In this document: positions 19,462 through 28,336 of the stretch, piece by piece
Layout: every line of letters starts with the position of its first letter
Position numbering within the stretch: the stretch's first letter is position 1
Assembly (NCBI RefSeq): GCF_003284975.1
Contig: NZ_QMEU01000023.1
Span: forward strand, 1-64,000
Length of the DNA stretch: 64,000 nucleotides
Reading direction: 5' to 3'
Source of the DNA: Mycobacterium colombiense
GTDB lineage: Bacteria; Actinomycetota; Actinomycetes; Mycobacteriales; Mycobacteriaceae
Notes under the pieces: generated by a model
The model's input: the letters and a program-made list of their open reading frames with translations, nothing else
Databases searched by the model: none
What the model was told of the DNA's origin: nothing
Translations under genes and position numbers: made by a program

Positions 19462-20223
19462 ATGACGGGACGCGCCGGACCGGCCGAGCGGGCCGCCGCG
19501 CTGCTGGAACTGCACCGGCCGGGCAACCCGGTCATCCTGCCGACCGTGTGGGATGCCTGGTCGGCCCGGCTGGCCGCCGGCGCCGGATTCGCCGCGCTCA
19601 CCGTGGGCAGCCATCCGATGGCGGACTCGATCGGCAAACCGGACAACGAGGGCATGTCGTTCGACGATGTGCTCACCCGGGTCGCGCAGATCACCGCCGC
19701 GGTCGACGTCCCGGTGTCGGTGGACATCGAATCCGGCTACGGCCAGCGGGCGGACCGGCTGATCGAGGGCCTGCTGGGCGTCGGGGCGGTCGGGCTGAAC
19801 ATCGAAGACACCGTGCACTCGGAGGGCAAGCGGCTGCGGTCCGCCGACGAACACGCCGATCTGGTCGGCGAGCTGCGGTCGGCCGCCGACTCCACCGGGG
19901 TACACGTCGTCATCAACGCCCGGACCGATCTGTTCCTGCGCCAGGACGGCGAGGCCTCCGATCGCGTCGAGCGGGCGGTGGACAGGCTGAACAAGGCCGC
20001 CGCCGCGGGCGCCGATGTCCTCTATCCGGTGGGCCGCCACGACCCCGACACGTTGCGGCGCCTGACGGAAGAGTTGCAGCGGCCGGTCAACGCGATCGCG
20101 CTGCCCGATCAGGACGACCCGGCGTCTTTCGGTCCGCTGGGCATCGCGCGGATCAGCTTCGGGCCCTTCTTTCAGGCCGCGCTGGCGGCCCACGCCAAGG
20201 AGCTGCTCGCCCGCTGGGGCTGA
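19462..20223 (+). CDS. Isocitrate lyase/PEP mutase superfamily enzyme
   Basis: A TIM-barrel protein of about 253 residues in the PEP phosphonomutase/isocitrate lyase superfamily, whose members make or break C-C or P-C bonds of 2-oxo acids. Typical segments are ILPTVWDAWSARLAAGAGF, VPVSVDIESGYG (metal-binding strand) and LNIEDTVHSEG. The ATG at 19462 is preferred because GAGGGAG lies 9 bases upstream; an ATG at 19441 lacks a clear site. M. tuberculosis has a related enzyme elsewhere (Rv1998c). The exact substrate is unknown. Confidence 0.8.
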   Translation: MTGRAGPAERAAALLELHRPGNPVILPTVWDAWSARLAAGAGFAALTVGSHPMADSIGKPDNEGMSFDDVLTRVAQITAAVDVPVSVDIESGYGQRADRLIEGLLGVGAVGLNIEDTVHSEGKRLRSADEHADLVGELRSAADSTGVHVVINARTDLFLRQDGEASDRVERAVDRLNKAAAAGADVLYPVGRHDPDTLRRLTEELQRPVNAIALPDQDDPASFGPLGIARISFGPFFQAALAAHAKELLARWG

Positions 20224-20230
20224 CGCGATG

Positions 20231-20263
20231 AATCCGGCGGAGCCGTTGCGGCTCCGCCGGATT
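20231..20263. terminator. Convergent terminator, perfect 14-bp stem
   Basis: AATCCGGCGGAGCC (20231-20244) pairs with 20250-20263 around a 5-base loop, directly after the PEP-mutase-like stop and before the end of hsp20. It is symmetric and probably serves both genes. Confidence 0.8.
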
Positions 20264-20292
20264 CGCCAATCTCGGTCCGGACGGGCCGGAGA

Positions 20293-20751
20293 TTATTTGG
20301 TGATCTCGATGCGCTGCGCCTGGCTACCGGCTGGATCTTTCAAGGCACCGGTGACCCGCACGGTCAGCACGCCGGCGTCATAGCTCGCCTTGATGGCGTC
20401 GCTGGTGACGTGGGCGGGCAGTTGGAATGTTCGGCGGAACGATCCGTACCGGATCTCGCGCAGCATTCGGCCGCCACCTCCCCCTACCTCCTGCGCGTGC
20501 TCGTCGCGGTGTTCGCCGTGGATGATCAGGTGGCCGCGGTCGACCTCGACCTTGACGTCCTGGTCGACGTCAACGCCCGGGAGTTCGACCCGTACGATCG
20601 CGTCGTCGCCGTCCTTGACGATCTCGGCGGCGGGCCGCAAACCGCTGGTCGCCGGGGTATTCCAGTCCGCCGCGGCGGCGGGGCCGAAGAAGTCGCGCAA
20701 CCACCTGTCGGTGTCCCAGACCGGTCGCGACCACAATGCGAGGGTGCTCAT
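20293..20751 (-). CDS. hsp: Small heat-shock protein (alpha-crystallin/Hsp20, Acr2-like)
   Basis: A 152-residue Hsp20 chaperone that holds unfolding proteins as large oligomers. The alpha-crystallin domain spans roughly residues 45-140, with VRVELPGVDVDQDVKVEV, LIIHGEHRDE and RTFQLPAHVTSDAIKASYD, then AGVLTVRV. It is in the position of M. tuberculosis Rv0251c (Acr2). A CTTGAG half of the HspR (HAIR) box lies upstream at about 20771, but no convincing second half was found. Confidence 0.9.
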   Translation of the reverse strand: MSTLALWSRPVWDTDRWLRDFFGPAAAADWNTPATSGLRPAAEIVKDGDDAIVRVELPGVDVDQDVKVEVDRGHLIIHGEHRDEHAQEVGGGGGRMLREIRYGSFRRTFQLPAHVTSDAIKASYDAGVLTVRVTGALKDPAGSQAQRIEITK

Positions 20752-20978
20752 GACGCTTCCCTTTCAATTCCTTGAGCTTCATTGTGAGATTCCTGTGACC
20801 GGCGCCTGCGCGACCGGCTACTACTGCAAACATGAGTCGACCACGCTTAAGTTCCACCTCGCCGTTCGCTGGCAGCGAATGACCAATCACATCGGTTCCT
20901 GTGAGTTGTGAGATCCTCGTCATAGGACCGTCACATTGGGCGAAAAGAACGTAATTTCCGGCCGTTACCCTCAAAGCC

Positions 20979-23561
20979 ATGTCTGCAGACGGGATTTCGC
21001 GCGCCAGCTGTGCGCCTCGTCACATCATCGTAGTCGGACATGGCATGGTGGGGCACCGGTTCGTCGAGGCGCTGCGCGCCCGTGACACCGAGGGACTGTG
21101 GCGCATCACGGTTTTCGCCGAGGAGACCAACGCGGCCTACGACCGCGTGGGGCTGACCTCGTACACCGAAAGCTGGGATCGCAAGCTACTGGCCTTGCCC
21201 GGCAACGAATATGAGGGTGACGAGCAGGTCCGGCTGGTGCTGAACCAGCGCGTTACCGAAATAGACCGCGCGACAAAGACGGTGGTCACCGCCGACGGTC
21301 AGCGGCACGACTACGACACCTTGGTCCTGGCGACCGGGTCGTACGCCTTCGTGCCGCCGGTGCCGGGCCACGACCTGCCCGCCTGTCACGTCTACCGCAC
21401 CCTTGACGACCTCGACGCCATCCGCGCCGACGCCCAGCGCACGGTGGAAACCTCACACGCCGCCGCGGGTGTGGTCATCGGTGGCGGCCTGCTCGGGCTG
21501 GAGGCCGCTAATGCGCTGCGCCAGTTCGGGTTGCAGACCCACGTCGTCGAGATGATGCCGCGGCTGATGGCCCAGCAGATCGACGAGGCCGGCGGCGCGC
21601 TGCTGGCCAGGATGATCGGCGAGCTCGGCATCTCGGTGCACGTCGGCACGGGCACCGAATCGATCGAGTCGATCGAGCATGCGGACGGCTCCACCTCGGT
21701 GCGCGTGAGCCTCACCGACGGTCAGGTCATCGAGGCCGGTCTGGTGATCTTCGCGGCCGGCATCCGGCCGCGCGACGAACTGGCCACCGCGGCCGGGCTG
21801 GACCGCGCCGAGCGTGGCGGCGTGCTCACCGACGTTGCTTGCCAGACAAGCGATCCCGACATCTACGCGATAGGTGAGGTCGCGGCGATCGGTGGGCGCT
21901 GCTACGGCCTGGTGGGTCCGGGCTACACCTCCGCCGAGGTGGTGGCCGACCGGCTGCTCGACGGGGTCGCGGAGTTCGGCGAGGCCGACCTGTCCACGAA
22001 GCTCAAGCTGCTGGGCGTCGACGTGGCCAGCTTCGGCGACGCGATGGGGACGACCGAGAACTGCCTCGAGGTCGCGATCAACGACGCGGTCAACCGGACC
22101 TACGCCAAGCTGGTGCTCTCCGACGACGCCAAGACGCTGCTGGGCGGCGTGCTGGTCGGCGACGCCTCCTCCTACGGCGTGCTGCGGCCCATGGTAGGCA
22201 GCGAGCTGCCCGGCGACCCGCTCGCGCTGATCGCGCCTGCCTCCTCGGGCACCGGCACCGCGTTGGGCGTTGGGGCGCTGCCGGATTCGGCACAGATCTG
22301 CTCCTGCAACAACGTCACCAAGGGCGATCTGAAGTGTGCGATCGCCGACGGCTGCGCGGATGTCCCGGCGTTGAAGGCGTGCACCTCGGCCGGCACCTCG
22401 TGTGGGTCGTGCGTCCCGCTGCTCAAGCAGCTGCTGGAGGCCGAGGGCGTCGAACAGTCCAAGGCCCTGTGCGAGCACTTCAGCCAGTCGCGCGCGGAGC
22501 TCTTCGAGATCATCTCCGCCACCGAGATCCGGACCTTCTCCGGTCTGCTGGAGCGCTTCGGCCGCGGAAAGGGTTGCGACATCTGCAAACCCGTCGTCGC
22601 CTCCATCCTGGCCTCCACCGGATCGGAACACATCCTCGAAGGCGAGCAGGCCTCGCTGCAGGATTCCAACGACCACTTCCTGGCCAACATTCAGAAGAAC
22701 GGCAGCTACTCGGTGGTGCCCCGGGTGCCCGGCGGAGACATCAAGCCCGAGCACCTGATCCTGATCGGCCAGATCGCCCAGGATTTCGGGCTCTACACCA
22801 AGATCACCGGGGGCCAACGGATCGACATGTTCGGCGCCCGGGTCGACCAACTGCCGGAGATCTGGAAGCGCCTGGTCGACGGCGGCATGGAGTCTGGCCA
22901 CGCCTACGGCAAGGCGTTGCGCACGGTGAAAAGCTGCGTGGGCACCGACTGGTGCCGTTACGGGCAGCAGGATTCCGTTCAGCTGGCCATCGATCTGGAA
23001 CTGCGCTACCGCGGCCTGCGGGCGCCGCACAAGATCAAGATGGGCGTCTCGGGCTGCGCGCGAGAATGCGCCGAGGCGCGCTCCAAGGACGTGGGCGTCA
23101 TCGCCACCGAAAAGGGCTGGAACCTCTACGTCGGCGGCAACGGCGGTATGACGCCCAAGCACGCGCAGCTGTTGGCCAGTGATCTGGACACCGAAACGCT
23201 GGTCCGCTATGTCGACCGGTTCGTCATGTACTACATCCGGACGGCCGACCGGCTGCAGCGCACGGCGCCGTGGGTCGACTCCCTCGACGGCGGCCTGGAC
23301 CACGTGCGCGAGGTGGTGTGTGACGACTCGCTGGGCCTGGCCGCCGAATTCGAGGCCGCAATGGAGCGGCACGTCGAGAACTACAAGTGCGAATGGAAGG
23401 GCGTGCTGGACGACCCGGACAAGCTGTCGCGGTTCGTGTCGTTCGTCAACGCCCCGGATGCCGTCGACTCGACCGTGGCATTCACCGAGCATGCCGGGCG
23501 CAAAATCCCTGTGTCCATTGGCATGCCGCGGGTTCGTACAGCGACAACTCCGGAAGAGTGA
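20979..23561 (+). CDS. nirB: Assimilatory nitrite reductase large subunit NirB
   Basis: An 860-residue siroheme enzyme reducing nitrite to ammonium with NAD(P)H. Domains in order: FAD/NAD(P)H reductase (about 1-400, IIVVGHGMVGHRFVEAL; GVVIGGGLLGLEAAN); BFD-like [2Fe-2S] region (CSCNNVTKGDLKCAI; CGSCVPLL); ferredoxin-like half domain; siroheme/[4Fe-4S] domain with CVGTDWCRYG and GCARECAEARSKD near the C-terminus. nirD follows after 10 bases. GTCAC (20930) and GTTAC (20964) lie upstream and resemble GlnR half-sites, but spacing is not canonical. Confidence 0.96.
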   Translation: MSADGISRASCAPRHIIVVGHGMVGHRFVEALRARDTEGLWRITVFAEETNAAYDRVGLTSYTESWDRKLLALPGNEYEGDEQVRLVLNQRVTEIDRATKTVVTADGQRHDYDTLVLATGSYAFVPPVPGHDLPACHVYRTLDDLDAIRADAQRTVETSHAAAGVVIGGGLLGLEAANALRQFGLQTHVVEMMPRLMAQQIDEAGGALLARMIGELGISVHVGTGTESIESIEHADGSTSVRVSLTDGQVIEAGLVIFAAGIRPRDELATAAGLDRAERGGVLTDVACQTSDPDIYAIGEVAAIGGRCYGLVGPGYTSAEVVADRLLDGVAEFGEADLSTKLKLLGVDVASFGDAMGTTENCLEVAINDAVNRTYAKLVLSDDAKTLLGGVLVGDASSYGVLRPMVGSELPGDPLALIAPASSGTGTALGVGALPDSAQICSCNNVTKGDLKCAIADGCADVPALKACTSAGTSCGSCVPLLKQLLEAEGVEQSKALCEHFSQSRAELFEIISATEIRTFSGLLERFGRGKGCDICKPVVASILASTGSEHILEGEQASLQDSNDHFLANIQKNGSYSVVPRVPGGDIKPEHLILIGQIAQDFGLYTKITGGQRIDMFGARVDQLPEIWKRLVDGGMESGHAYGKALRTVKSCVGTDWCRYGQQDSVQLAIDLELRYRGLRAPHKIKMGVSGCARECAEARSKDVGVIATEKGWNLYVGGNGGMTPKHAQLLASDLDTETLVRYVDRFVMYYIRTADRLQRTAPWVDSLDGGLDHVREVVCDDSLGLAAEFEAAMERHVENYKCEWKGVLDDPDKLSRFVSFVNAPDAVDSTVAFTEHAGRKIPVSIGMPRVRTATTPEE

Positions 23562-23571
23562 GGAAGGGATC

Positions 23572-23940
23572 ATGACACTTCTCAACGACATTGCGGTGTG
23601 GACCCACGCTTGCGCTTACGACCACCTCATTCCGGGTCGCGGGGTCGGCGTGCTGCTCGACGACGGCTCCCAGGCGGCGCTGTTCCGGCTCGATGACGGC
23701 TCGGTGCACGCGATCGGCAACGTCGACCCGTTTTCCGGGGCCGCGGTGCTGTCGCGCGGGATCGTGGGCGACCGGGACGGCCGTGTCACGGTGCAGTCGC
23801 CCATCTTGAAGCAGGCCTTCTCGCTCGAAGACGGTTCGTGCCTGGATGATCCGACTGTTTCGGTGCCGGTGTACCCGGTGCGGATCACGGCCGACGGCTA
23901 CGTCCAGGTCGCGCGGGACTACCAGCAGCGGGCCGCCTGA
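23572..23940 (+). CDS. nirD: Nitrite reductase small subunit NirD
   Basis: A 122-residue Rieske-like small subunit partnering NirB. The start MTLLNDIAVWTHACAYD matches NirD, and the ATG follows AGGAAGG. The fold keeps strands such as LFRLDDGSVHAIGNVDPFSG. The Rieske cysteine pairs are absent, as is usual for NirD. The longer open frame upstream in this register is antisense to or out of frame with nirB and is not real. Co-transcribed with nirB. Confidence 0.93.
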   Translation: MTLLNDIAVWTHACAYDHLIPGRGVGVLLDDGSQAALFRLDDGSVHAIGNVDPFSGAAVLSRGIVGDRDGRVTVQSPILKQAFSLEDGSCLDDPTVSVPVYPVRITADGYVQVARDYQQRAA

Positions 23941-23953
23941 TCTTGACCCCGGT

Positions 23954-24406
23954 TCACCGGGTGATGTCGCCGACCAGGTAGCGCTGCATCGTCGGCCCGA
24001 TCGCGTCGACGATCGCCTCCACCGACATGGAATGCAGCGGCTCGGAGCGGATGCCGTAGCGCATGATGCCCAGGCCCACCAGCTGTGAGGCGCACAGCGA
24101 GGCGCGCAGGGCGACCTTGTCGGCCCCCAGCATTTTCAACAGTGGGCCAAAGACCGGGCCGACGAACATGTTTTGCACGATCTCGGCGGTCTTCGCCATC
24201 CCCGTCGACGCGATGGCGCTGGCCGCGAACGGGCCGCCACCGGCGGCGTCCCAGGTGGTGATGAGCGTGCGCAGGGTCCGCCGGCCCACCTGGTTGACCC
24301 CGCCGGTGACCATCCGGTCGATGAATTCCGGTGTGCCGAAGGGCAACCGCAACATCTTGGCGACCGGGTCGAGGATCCCACGCGACGGCTCTTCGCGACG
24401 GGGCAT
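23954..24406 (-). CDS. TetR ligand-domain-only protein (Rv0258c ortholog)
   Basis: A 150-residue protein starting MPRREEPSRGILDPVAKML, matching M. tuberculosis Rv0258c in length and position. The sequence (FGTPEFIDRMVTGGVNQVGR; ASLCASQLVGLGIMRYGI) resembles the C-terminal ligand-binding half of TetR regulators such as those ending GLGIMRYGIR. There is no helix-turn-helix and none is encoded just upstream. It converges on nirD. It may be a relict regulator or a dimerisation partner; its function is unknown. Confidence 0.75.
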   Translation of the reverse strand: MPRREEPSRGILDPVAKMLRLPFGTPEFIDRMVTGGVNQVGRRTLRTLITTWDAAGGGPFAASAIASTGMAKTAEIVQNMFVGPVFGPLLKMLGADKVALRASLCASQLVGLGIMRYGIRSEPLHSMSVEAIVDAIGPTMQRYLVGDITR

Positions 24407-24483
24407 GGTGCCAGGATCACCCGTCTGCGGGCAAAGATCAAGGAATGCCGGCACCGGCGTGGCTCGACGGTGGCCGTTTGGCG

Positions 24484-25251
24484 CTACGGAACCGAGCGCA
24501 CGGCGCGACCGTGGGCCAGCTGATGCGGGCTCGACCGGCGCGATGCGTGCCGGGCGGTGGGGGCCAGCACCGGCGGCAGGGCCCGCCGGAACCTGTTGGC
24601 GATCAAGCGCGCCAGCCCGGGATGGGTGCCCAGCGGTTCGCTGACCAGGTCGGCGCCACAACCGTGCAGCCGTTGCTGGAACAGGCCGTCGGCCAGCAGG
24701 TATGAGGCGACCACGACGCGGCTGCCGGCGCGGCGCGCGCGGGCCCGCTCTACGGCCTCGGCCAGCTGCGGATCGCCGGTGGCCGCAAACGCCAGGCTCA
24801 CTCGCGATCCGGTCAACGCGGACAACAACGTCGCGGTGGTGTGCAGGTCCGCGCGCGCCTTGTCATCCGAGGTTCCCGCGGCCGCCAATATTACCGAATC
24901 GCCCGGACGCCAGCCGCATTTCACCAACTGGTCGCCGACGATGCGGGCGATCTGACCGCTCGGACCCAACGCGGGGGTGACGAGCACGTTCGGGTGGCCG
25001 CTGGCCGCCACGTGCGCGGGCAGGTCGGCGCGGACGTGGTATCCGCGCGACAGGAACGCGGGCACGACGATGGCGGGCCGTGCGTCCGCCTTCACGCGCA
25101 CCAGGACCTCGCTGGGGGTGGGGCCCACCACGTCCACGAAGGCGACGTCGACTTGGTTGCGGACCAGCGTACCCACCTGTGCCGCAAGGTCTTCGACCAT
25201 CGCCACACCGCCAGGGCGGCGGGTGCCGTGTGCTACCAGGATCAGTGCCAT
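24484..25251 (-). CDS. Sirohydrochlorin ferrochelatase-like protein (Rv0259c ortholog)
   Basis: A 255-residue CbiX/SirB-type chelatase with the family opening MALILVAHGTRRPGGVAMVE (catalytic His in VAHGT) and a second-half VVVPAFLSRGYHVRADLP with another likely metal-facing His. These enzymes insert Fe2+ (siroheme) or Co2+ (cobalamin) into sirohydrochlorin. Next to nirB, a siroheme enzyme, the iron role is likelier. Its start overlaps the upstream gene's end by 10 bases. The Arg/Ser-rich C-terminal tail is poorly conserved. Confidence 0.82.
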   Translation of the reverse strand: MALILVAHGTRRPGGVAMVEDLAAQVGTLVRNQVDVAFVDVVGPTPSEVLVRVKADARPAIVVPAFLSRGYHVRADLPAHVAASGHPNVLVTPALGPSGQIARIVGDQLVKCGWRPGDSVILAAAGTSDDKARADLHTTATLLSALTGSRVSLAFAATGDPQLAEAVERARARRAGSRVVVASYLLADGLFQQRLHGCGADLVSEPLGTHPGLARLIANRFRRALPPVLAPTARHASRRSSPHQLAHGRAVRSVP

Positions 25252-26405
25252 GGGGAGTCTTCCGGATGGTCGATCGCAAGACGGTAGCCGCGCTTGACCA
25301 CCGTTGCGACGATGTTCTTGTCGCCTAACGCCGTTCGCAACCTCAGCACCGCGGTATCGACGGCGTGCGGGTCGTTGCTGTTGCCGGGCAGCACCCGGAG
25401 CAAGTCGTTGCGCGCGACGACATCGCCGGGGCGTTGCGCCAGCGCGCGCAGGGTCGCCATGCCCGACCCCGACAGCGACTTCACCGAACCGTCGACCAGC
25501 ACGCAGGTCCCGCGGATCTCGATGTCGTGGCCGGCCGCGCGGATGGTGCACGACCGCAGGGGCGGGAGTTCCTGGGCGATGTGGCGGGCCAACGCCCCCA
25601 ACCTCATTCGCTCGGGCGACGACGTCGGGATCCCGGCACGGATCAACGGTTGCGCGGTGACCGGGCCGACGCACATCGCGTGCACGTCGCTGCGAAGCGC
25701 CTGCAGCAGTTGGTCTTCGATGCCCAACTCGCGGCTGCGCTCCAGCAGCGCCGCGCCGGCGGGGGCGGAGGTGAACGTCACCGCGTCGAACTGGCGCCGC
25801 GCGACCGAGGCGACGAGCTGGTCGAAGTCGCCGCCGGCCGGCGTTGGCTTCCAGCGGTATACGTGAATGGGCACCACCTGGGCGCCCGCCGACCGCAAGC
25901 CGTTGATGAATTCGGGGAAGGGATCCCACCCGTCGGCCGCGCCGTGCAGCTGGACGGCGACGCGCTTGCCGGCGACATCCGACTCGAGAAGGTAGCGCAG
26001 GACCTCGCGCGACGATTCGGATTTGGGCGACCACTCCTCGTGTAATCCGGCGGCGCGCAACGCCCCCGTCGCCTTCGGGCCGCGGGCCACGATCCGCGAC
26101 TTGGCAAGCGACGCCAGCAGTTGGGTGGCCAGACCCCACCCGTCGGCCGCGGCGACCCAGCCGCGAAAGCCGATGCCGGTGTGCGCCACCAAGATATCCG
26201 GCGGCTCCGCGATCACCGCCTCGGTGTGGTTCTGCAGCTCTTCGTCTTCGGGCAACGCGATGATGTTGATGGCAGCGGCGCTGGACACCTCCGCGCCGTT
26301 GCGGCGCAGCAACGCGCACAGCTCCTCGGCGCGGTTCGCCGACGTGACGGCGATCCGGTAGCCGGTCAGCGGCGCGGAGTCTGGTGGGGCCAGTTGGGGG
26401 GCCAT
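25242..26405 (-). CDS. Uroporphyrinogen-III synthase-like/winged-helix fusion (Rv0260c ortholog)
   Basis: A 387-residue two-domain protein. The N-terminal part (about 1-270) is HemD-like (LTGYRIAVTSANRAEELCALL; AVTFTSAPAGAALLERS). The C-terminal 95 residues form an OmpR/PhoB-type DNA-binding domain (LSGSGMATLRALAQRPGDVV; VDTAVLRLRTALGDKNIVAT). HemD cyclises hydroxymethylbilane to uroporphyrinogen III, the siroheme precursor; the fusion may instead sense a tetrapyrrole and regulate genes. The ATG at 26405 is chosen by alignment with the M. tuberculosis N-terminus. Confidence 0.85.
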   Translation of the reverse strand: MAPQLAPPDSAPLTGYRIAVTSANRAEELCALLRRNGAEVSSAAAINIIALPEDEELQNHTEAVIAEPPDILVAHTGIGFRGWVAAADGWGLATQLLASLAKSRIVARGPKATGALRAAGLHEEWSPKSESSREVLRYLLESDVAGKRVAVQLHGAADGWDPFPEFINGLRSAGAQVVPIHVYRWKPTPAGGDFDQLVASVARRQFDAVTFTSAPAGAALLERSRELGIEDQLLQALRSDVHAMCVGPVTAQPLIRAGIPTSSPERMRLGALARHIAQELPPLRSCTIRAAGHDIEIRGTCVLVDGSVKSLSGSGMATLRALAQRPGDVVARNDLLRVLPGNSNDPHAVDTAVLRLRTALGDKNIVATVVKRGYRLAIDHPEDSPWH

Positions 26406-26482
26406 ATGAAGTGTGTATGCCTGCGACGTTTCCGTTGCGTTACCGGTCAATTGCTGTGGCATTGCCCGTGTTGCGAGTCCGC

Positions 26483-27880
26483 TCACACGCGGGCCGCCTC
26501 GGTTTCCGGTGCCGACCCGGACAGGCGCGGCGCGGAGGTGGGCCGGCGCACGTAGACCATCCAGGTCATGATCGCCGCCACCACATAGGACGCCAGAAAC
26601 ACCCAGTACGCCGACGTTTCGGTGCCGGTGCTCAGGTATGACTGGCGCAGCGCAAGGTTGATCCCCACGCCCCCGAGCGCACCGACGGCGGAGCAGACGC
26701 CGATCAGCGACCCCGCCTTCGCGCGGGCCCAATGCCGGCGTTCGTCCTCGCTCGCGTCCAGTGAACGGCTGCGCGCCTCGTATACCGACGGGATCAGCTT
26801 GAACACCGAACCGTTGCCCATGCCGGACAGGACGAACAACACCATGAAGCCGGTGACGTAGCCGATCATGCTGGTGGAGTGGGCCGCGGCGTGGTGGTCG
26901 TCGAAGGTGCTGATGGTGACCAGCAGCCCGGCGCTCAGGGTCATGCCGCCCAGGACGCCCAGGGTGACGTAGCTGCCGCCGAGGCGATCGGCCAACCGAC
27001 CACCGTAGATGCGCGCCAGCGAGCCGAGCAGGGGCCCGAGGAAGGCCAGCTGCGCGGCGTGCAGCGCCGCATGCTTCGGGCTTTCCCCGGCTTCGGCGAA
27101 GTTGACCTGCAGCACCTGACCGAACGCGAAGGAAAAGCCGATCCAGGAGCCGAAGGTGGCGATGTAGAGCAGCGAGATCACGTGCGTGTCGCGCTCGAAC
27201 AGGATCGAGCGCATGGTGCTCAGCTGGGTGCCGTGGTTGACGTTATCCATGAACAAGGCGGCCGCGATGCCGACGACGACCAACAACACCAGGTACACCG
27301 CGCACACCCAGTACGGCGCCTCGTGGCCGGCGGTGGCCAGCACCAGCAGGCCGACCAACTGGATCACCGCCACCCCCAGATTGGCGACGCCGGCGTTGAC
27401 GGCCAGCGCGGCGCCCTTGAGTCGCTGCGGGTAGAAGGCGTTGACGTTGGCCAGCGAGGCCGCGTAGTTGCCGCCCCCCAGGCCCGTCAGGGCTGCGCAC
27501 AGCACGAATGCCCACAGCGGCACACCGGGATTGGCTAGCAGCACGATGGTGCCGGCCGTCGGGATCAGCAATACGAAGGCCGAGAACGTCGTCCAGTTGC
27601 GACCGCCGAAGGCGGCGATGCCCAAGGTGTAGGGGATCCGGGCGCAACCACCGACCAGCGTGGCGACCGCGCCGAGCAGCAGCTTGTCGCCGGCGGAGAA
27701 GCCGTAGACCGACCCCGGCATGAACAACGCCATGACGGGCCACAGGGTCCAGATCGAAAACGCCACGTGGTCACCGGCGATGGTGCACAGCAGGTTGCGC
27801 CGGGCGATCTTCTTATTGCCGGCCTCCCAGGCCGCCGTGTCCTCCGGATTCCAGTCCGCGATGCGGTGGTTGCGGCCCAT
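26483..27880 (-). CDS. narK3: Nitrate/nitrite transporter NarK3 (MFS)
   Basis: A 12-helix major-facilitator protein of the nitrate/nitrite porter family, about 465 residues. Family signatures are visible in ALTGLGGGNYAASLANVN and VLSGMGNGSVFKLIPSVY (the two glycine-rich nitrate signature segments). It probably imports nitrate/nitrite or exports nitrite. The ATG at 27880 (MGRNHRIADWNPED) follows AAAGG; an ATG at 27913 is possible but has no ribosome binding site. It is first of a leftward group with the HemD-like and chelatase genes, fitting nitrite assimilation. Confidence 0.92.
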   Translation of the reverse strand: MGRNHRIADWNPEDTAAWEAGNKKIARRNLLCTIAGDHVAFSIWTLWPVMALFMPGSVYGFSAGDKLLLGAVATLVGGCARIPYTLGIAAFGGRNWTTFSAFVLLIPTAGTIVLLANPGVPLWAFVLCAALTGLGGGNYAASLANVNAFYPQRLKGAALAVNAGVANLGVAVIQLVGLLVLATAGHEAPYWVCAVYLVLLVVVGIAAALFMDNVNHGTQLSTMRSILFERDTHVISLLYIATFGSWIGFSFAFGQVLQVNFAEAGESPKHAALHAAQLAFLGPLLGSLARIYGGRLADRLGGSYVTLGVLGGMTLSAGLLVTISTFDDHHAAAHSTSMIGYVTGFMVLFVLSGMGNGSVFKLIPSVYEARSRSLDASEDERRHWARAKAGSLIGVCSAVGALGGVGINLALRQSYLSTGTETSAYWVFLASYVVAAIMTWMVYVRRPTSAPRLSGSAPETEAARV

Positions 27881-28336
27881 CCGGTCGTCACCTTTCTTCG
27901 CCACGGCGCTCATGCCCGTCGCCGTATCACCGAAAGCGATTGCGCCCCAATGGCATCGCGCCGATCGGCGTGCATACAGATCCTCTCCTCAGGCCCCACA
28001 AACCGCCGCATCCGGCCGCCGCCGCGCCAGCCCGATATCGGGAAAGCGGTTCGGAGACTGGCTTTCGACGCTTGGGCGCCCCGAATGGACGGGCATGCCC
28101 CGCCGTATGGTCCGATGCTCACACTTACGACGCCAACGGGTCAACCGGAATGGGCCGATATCGCCTGTTAGTTGTTTACCAGTTATCTGGTAACTGCCTG
28201 AGGGGCAATCAGTTCGCGAGGCCGCGGTTCATCGACCGTGAATGGGCGCCGCCGTCAAGTGATTTCACGCATACGGTAGCTGCGGTGTGAGCTGGACTAC
28301 AGGCGATTCCCGTGCCGACAAAACGGCGGCCGAGAT
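27881..28336. other. Intergenic region upstream of narK3 with a palindrome
   Basis: No gene is supported here; M. tuberculosis has aac (Rv0262c) at this position. The notable element is at 28176-28193: TTACCAG, TTAT, CTGGTAA, a perfect 7-base inverted repeat about 300 bases before narK3. It could be an operator or part of a terminator for the leftward pxpC unit. Confidence 0.5.

Noticed and set aside
20760..20800. Possible HspR (HAIR) box upstream of hsp20
   Set aside because: Only one CTTGAG half is clear; no matching ACTCAAG-type half at the right spacing.
20930..20968. GlnR box upstream of nirB
   Set aside because: GTCAC and GTTAC half-sites exist, but their spacing does not fit the tandem 22-base GlnR pattern; left as a note only.
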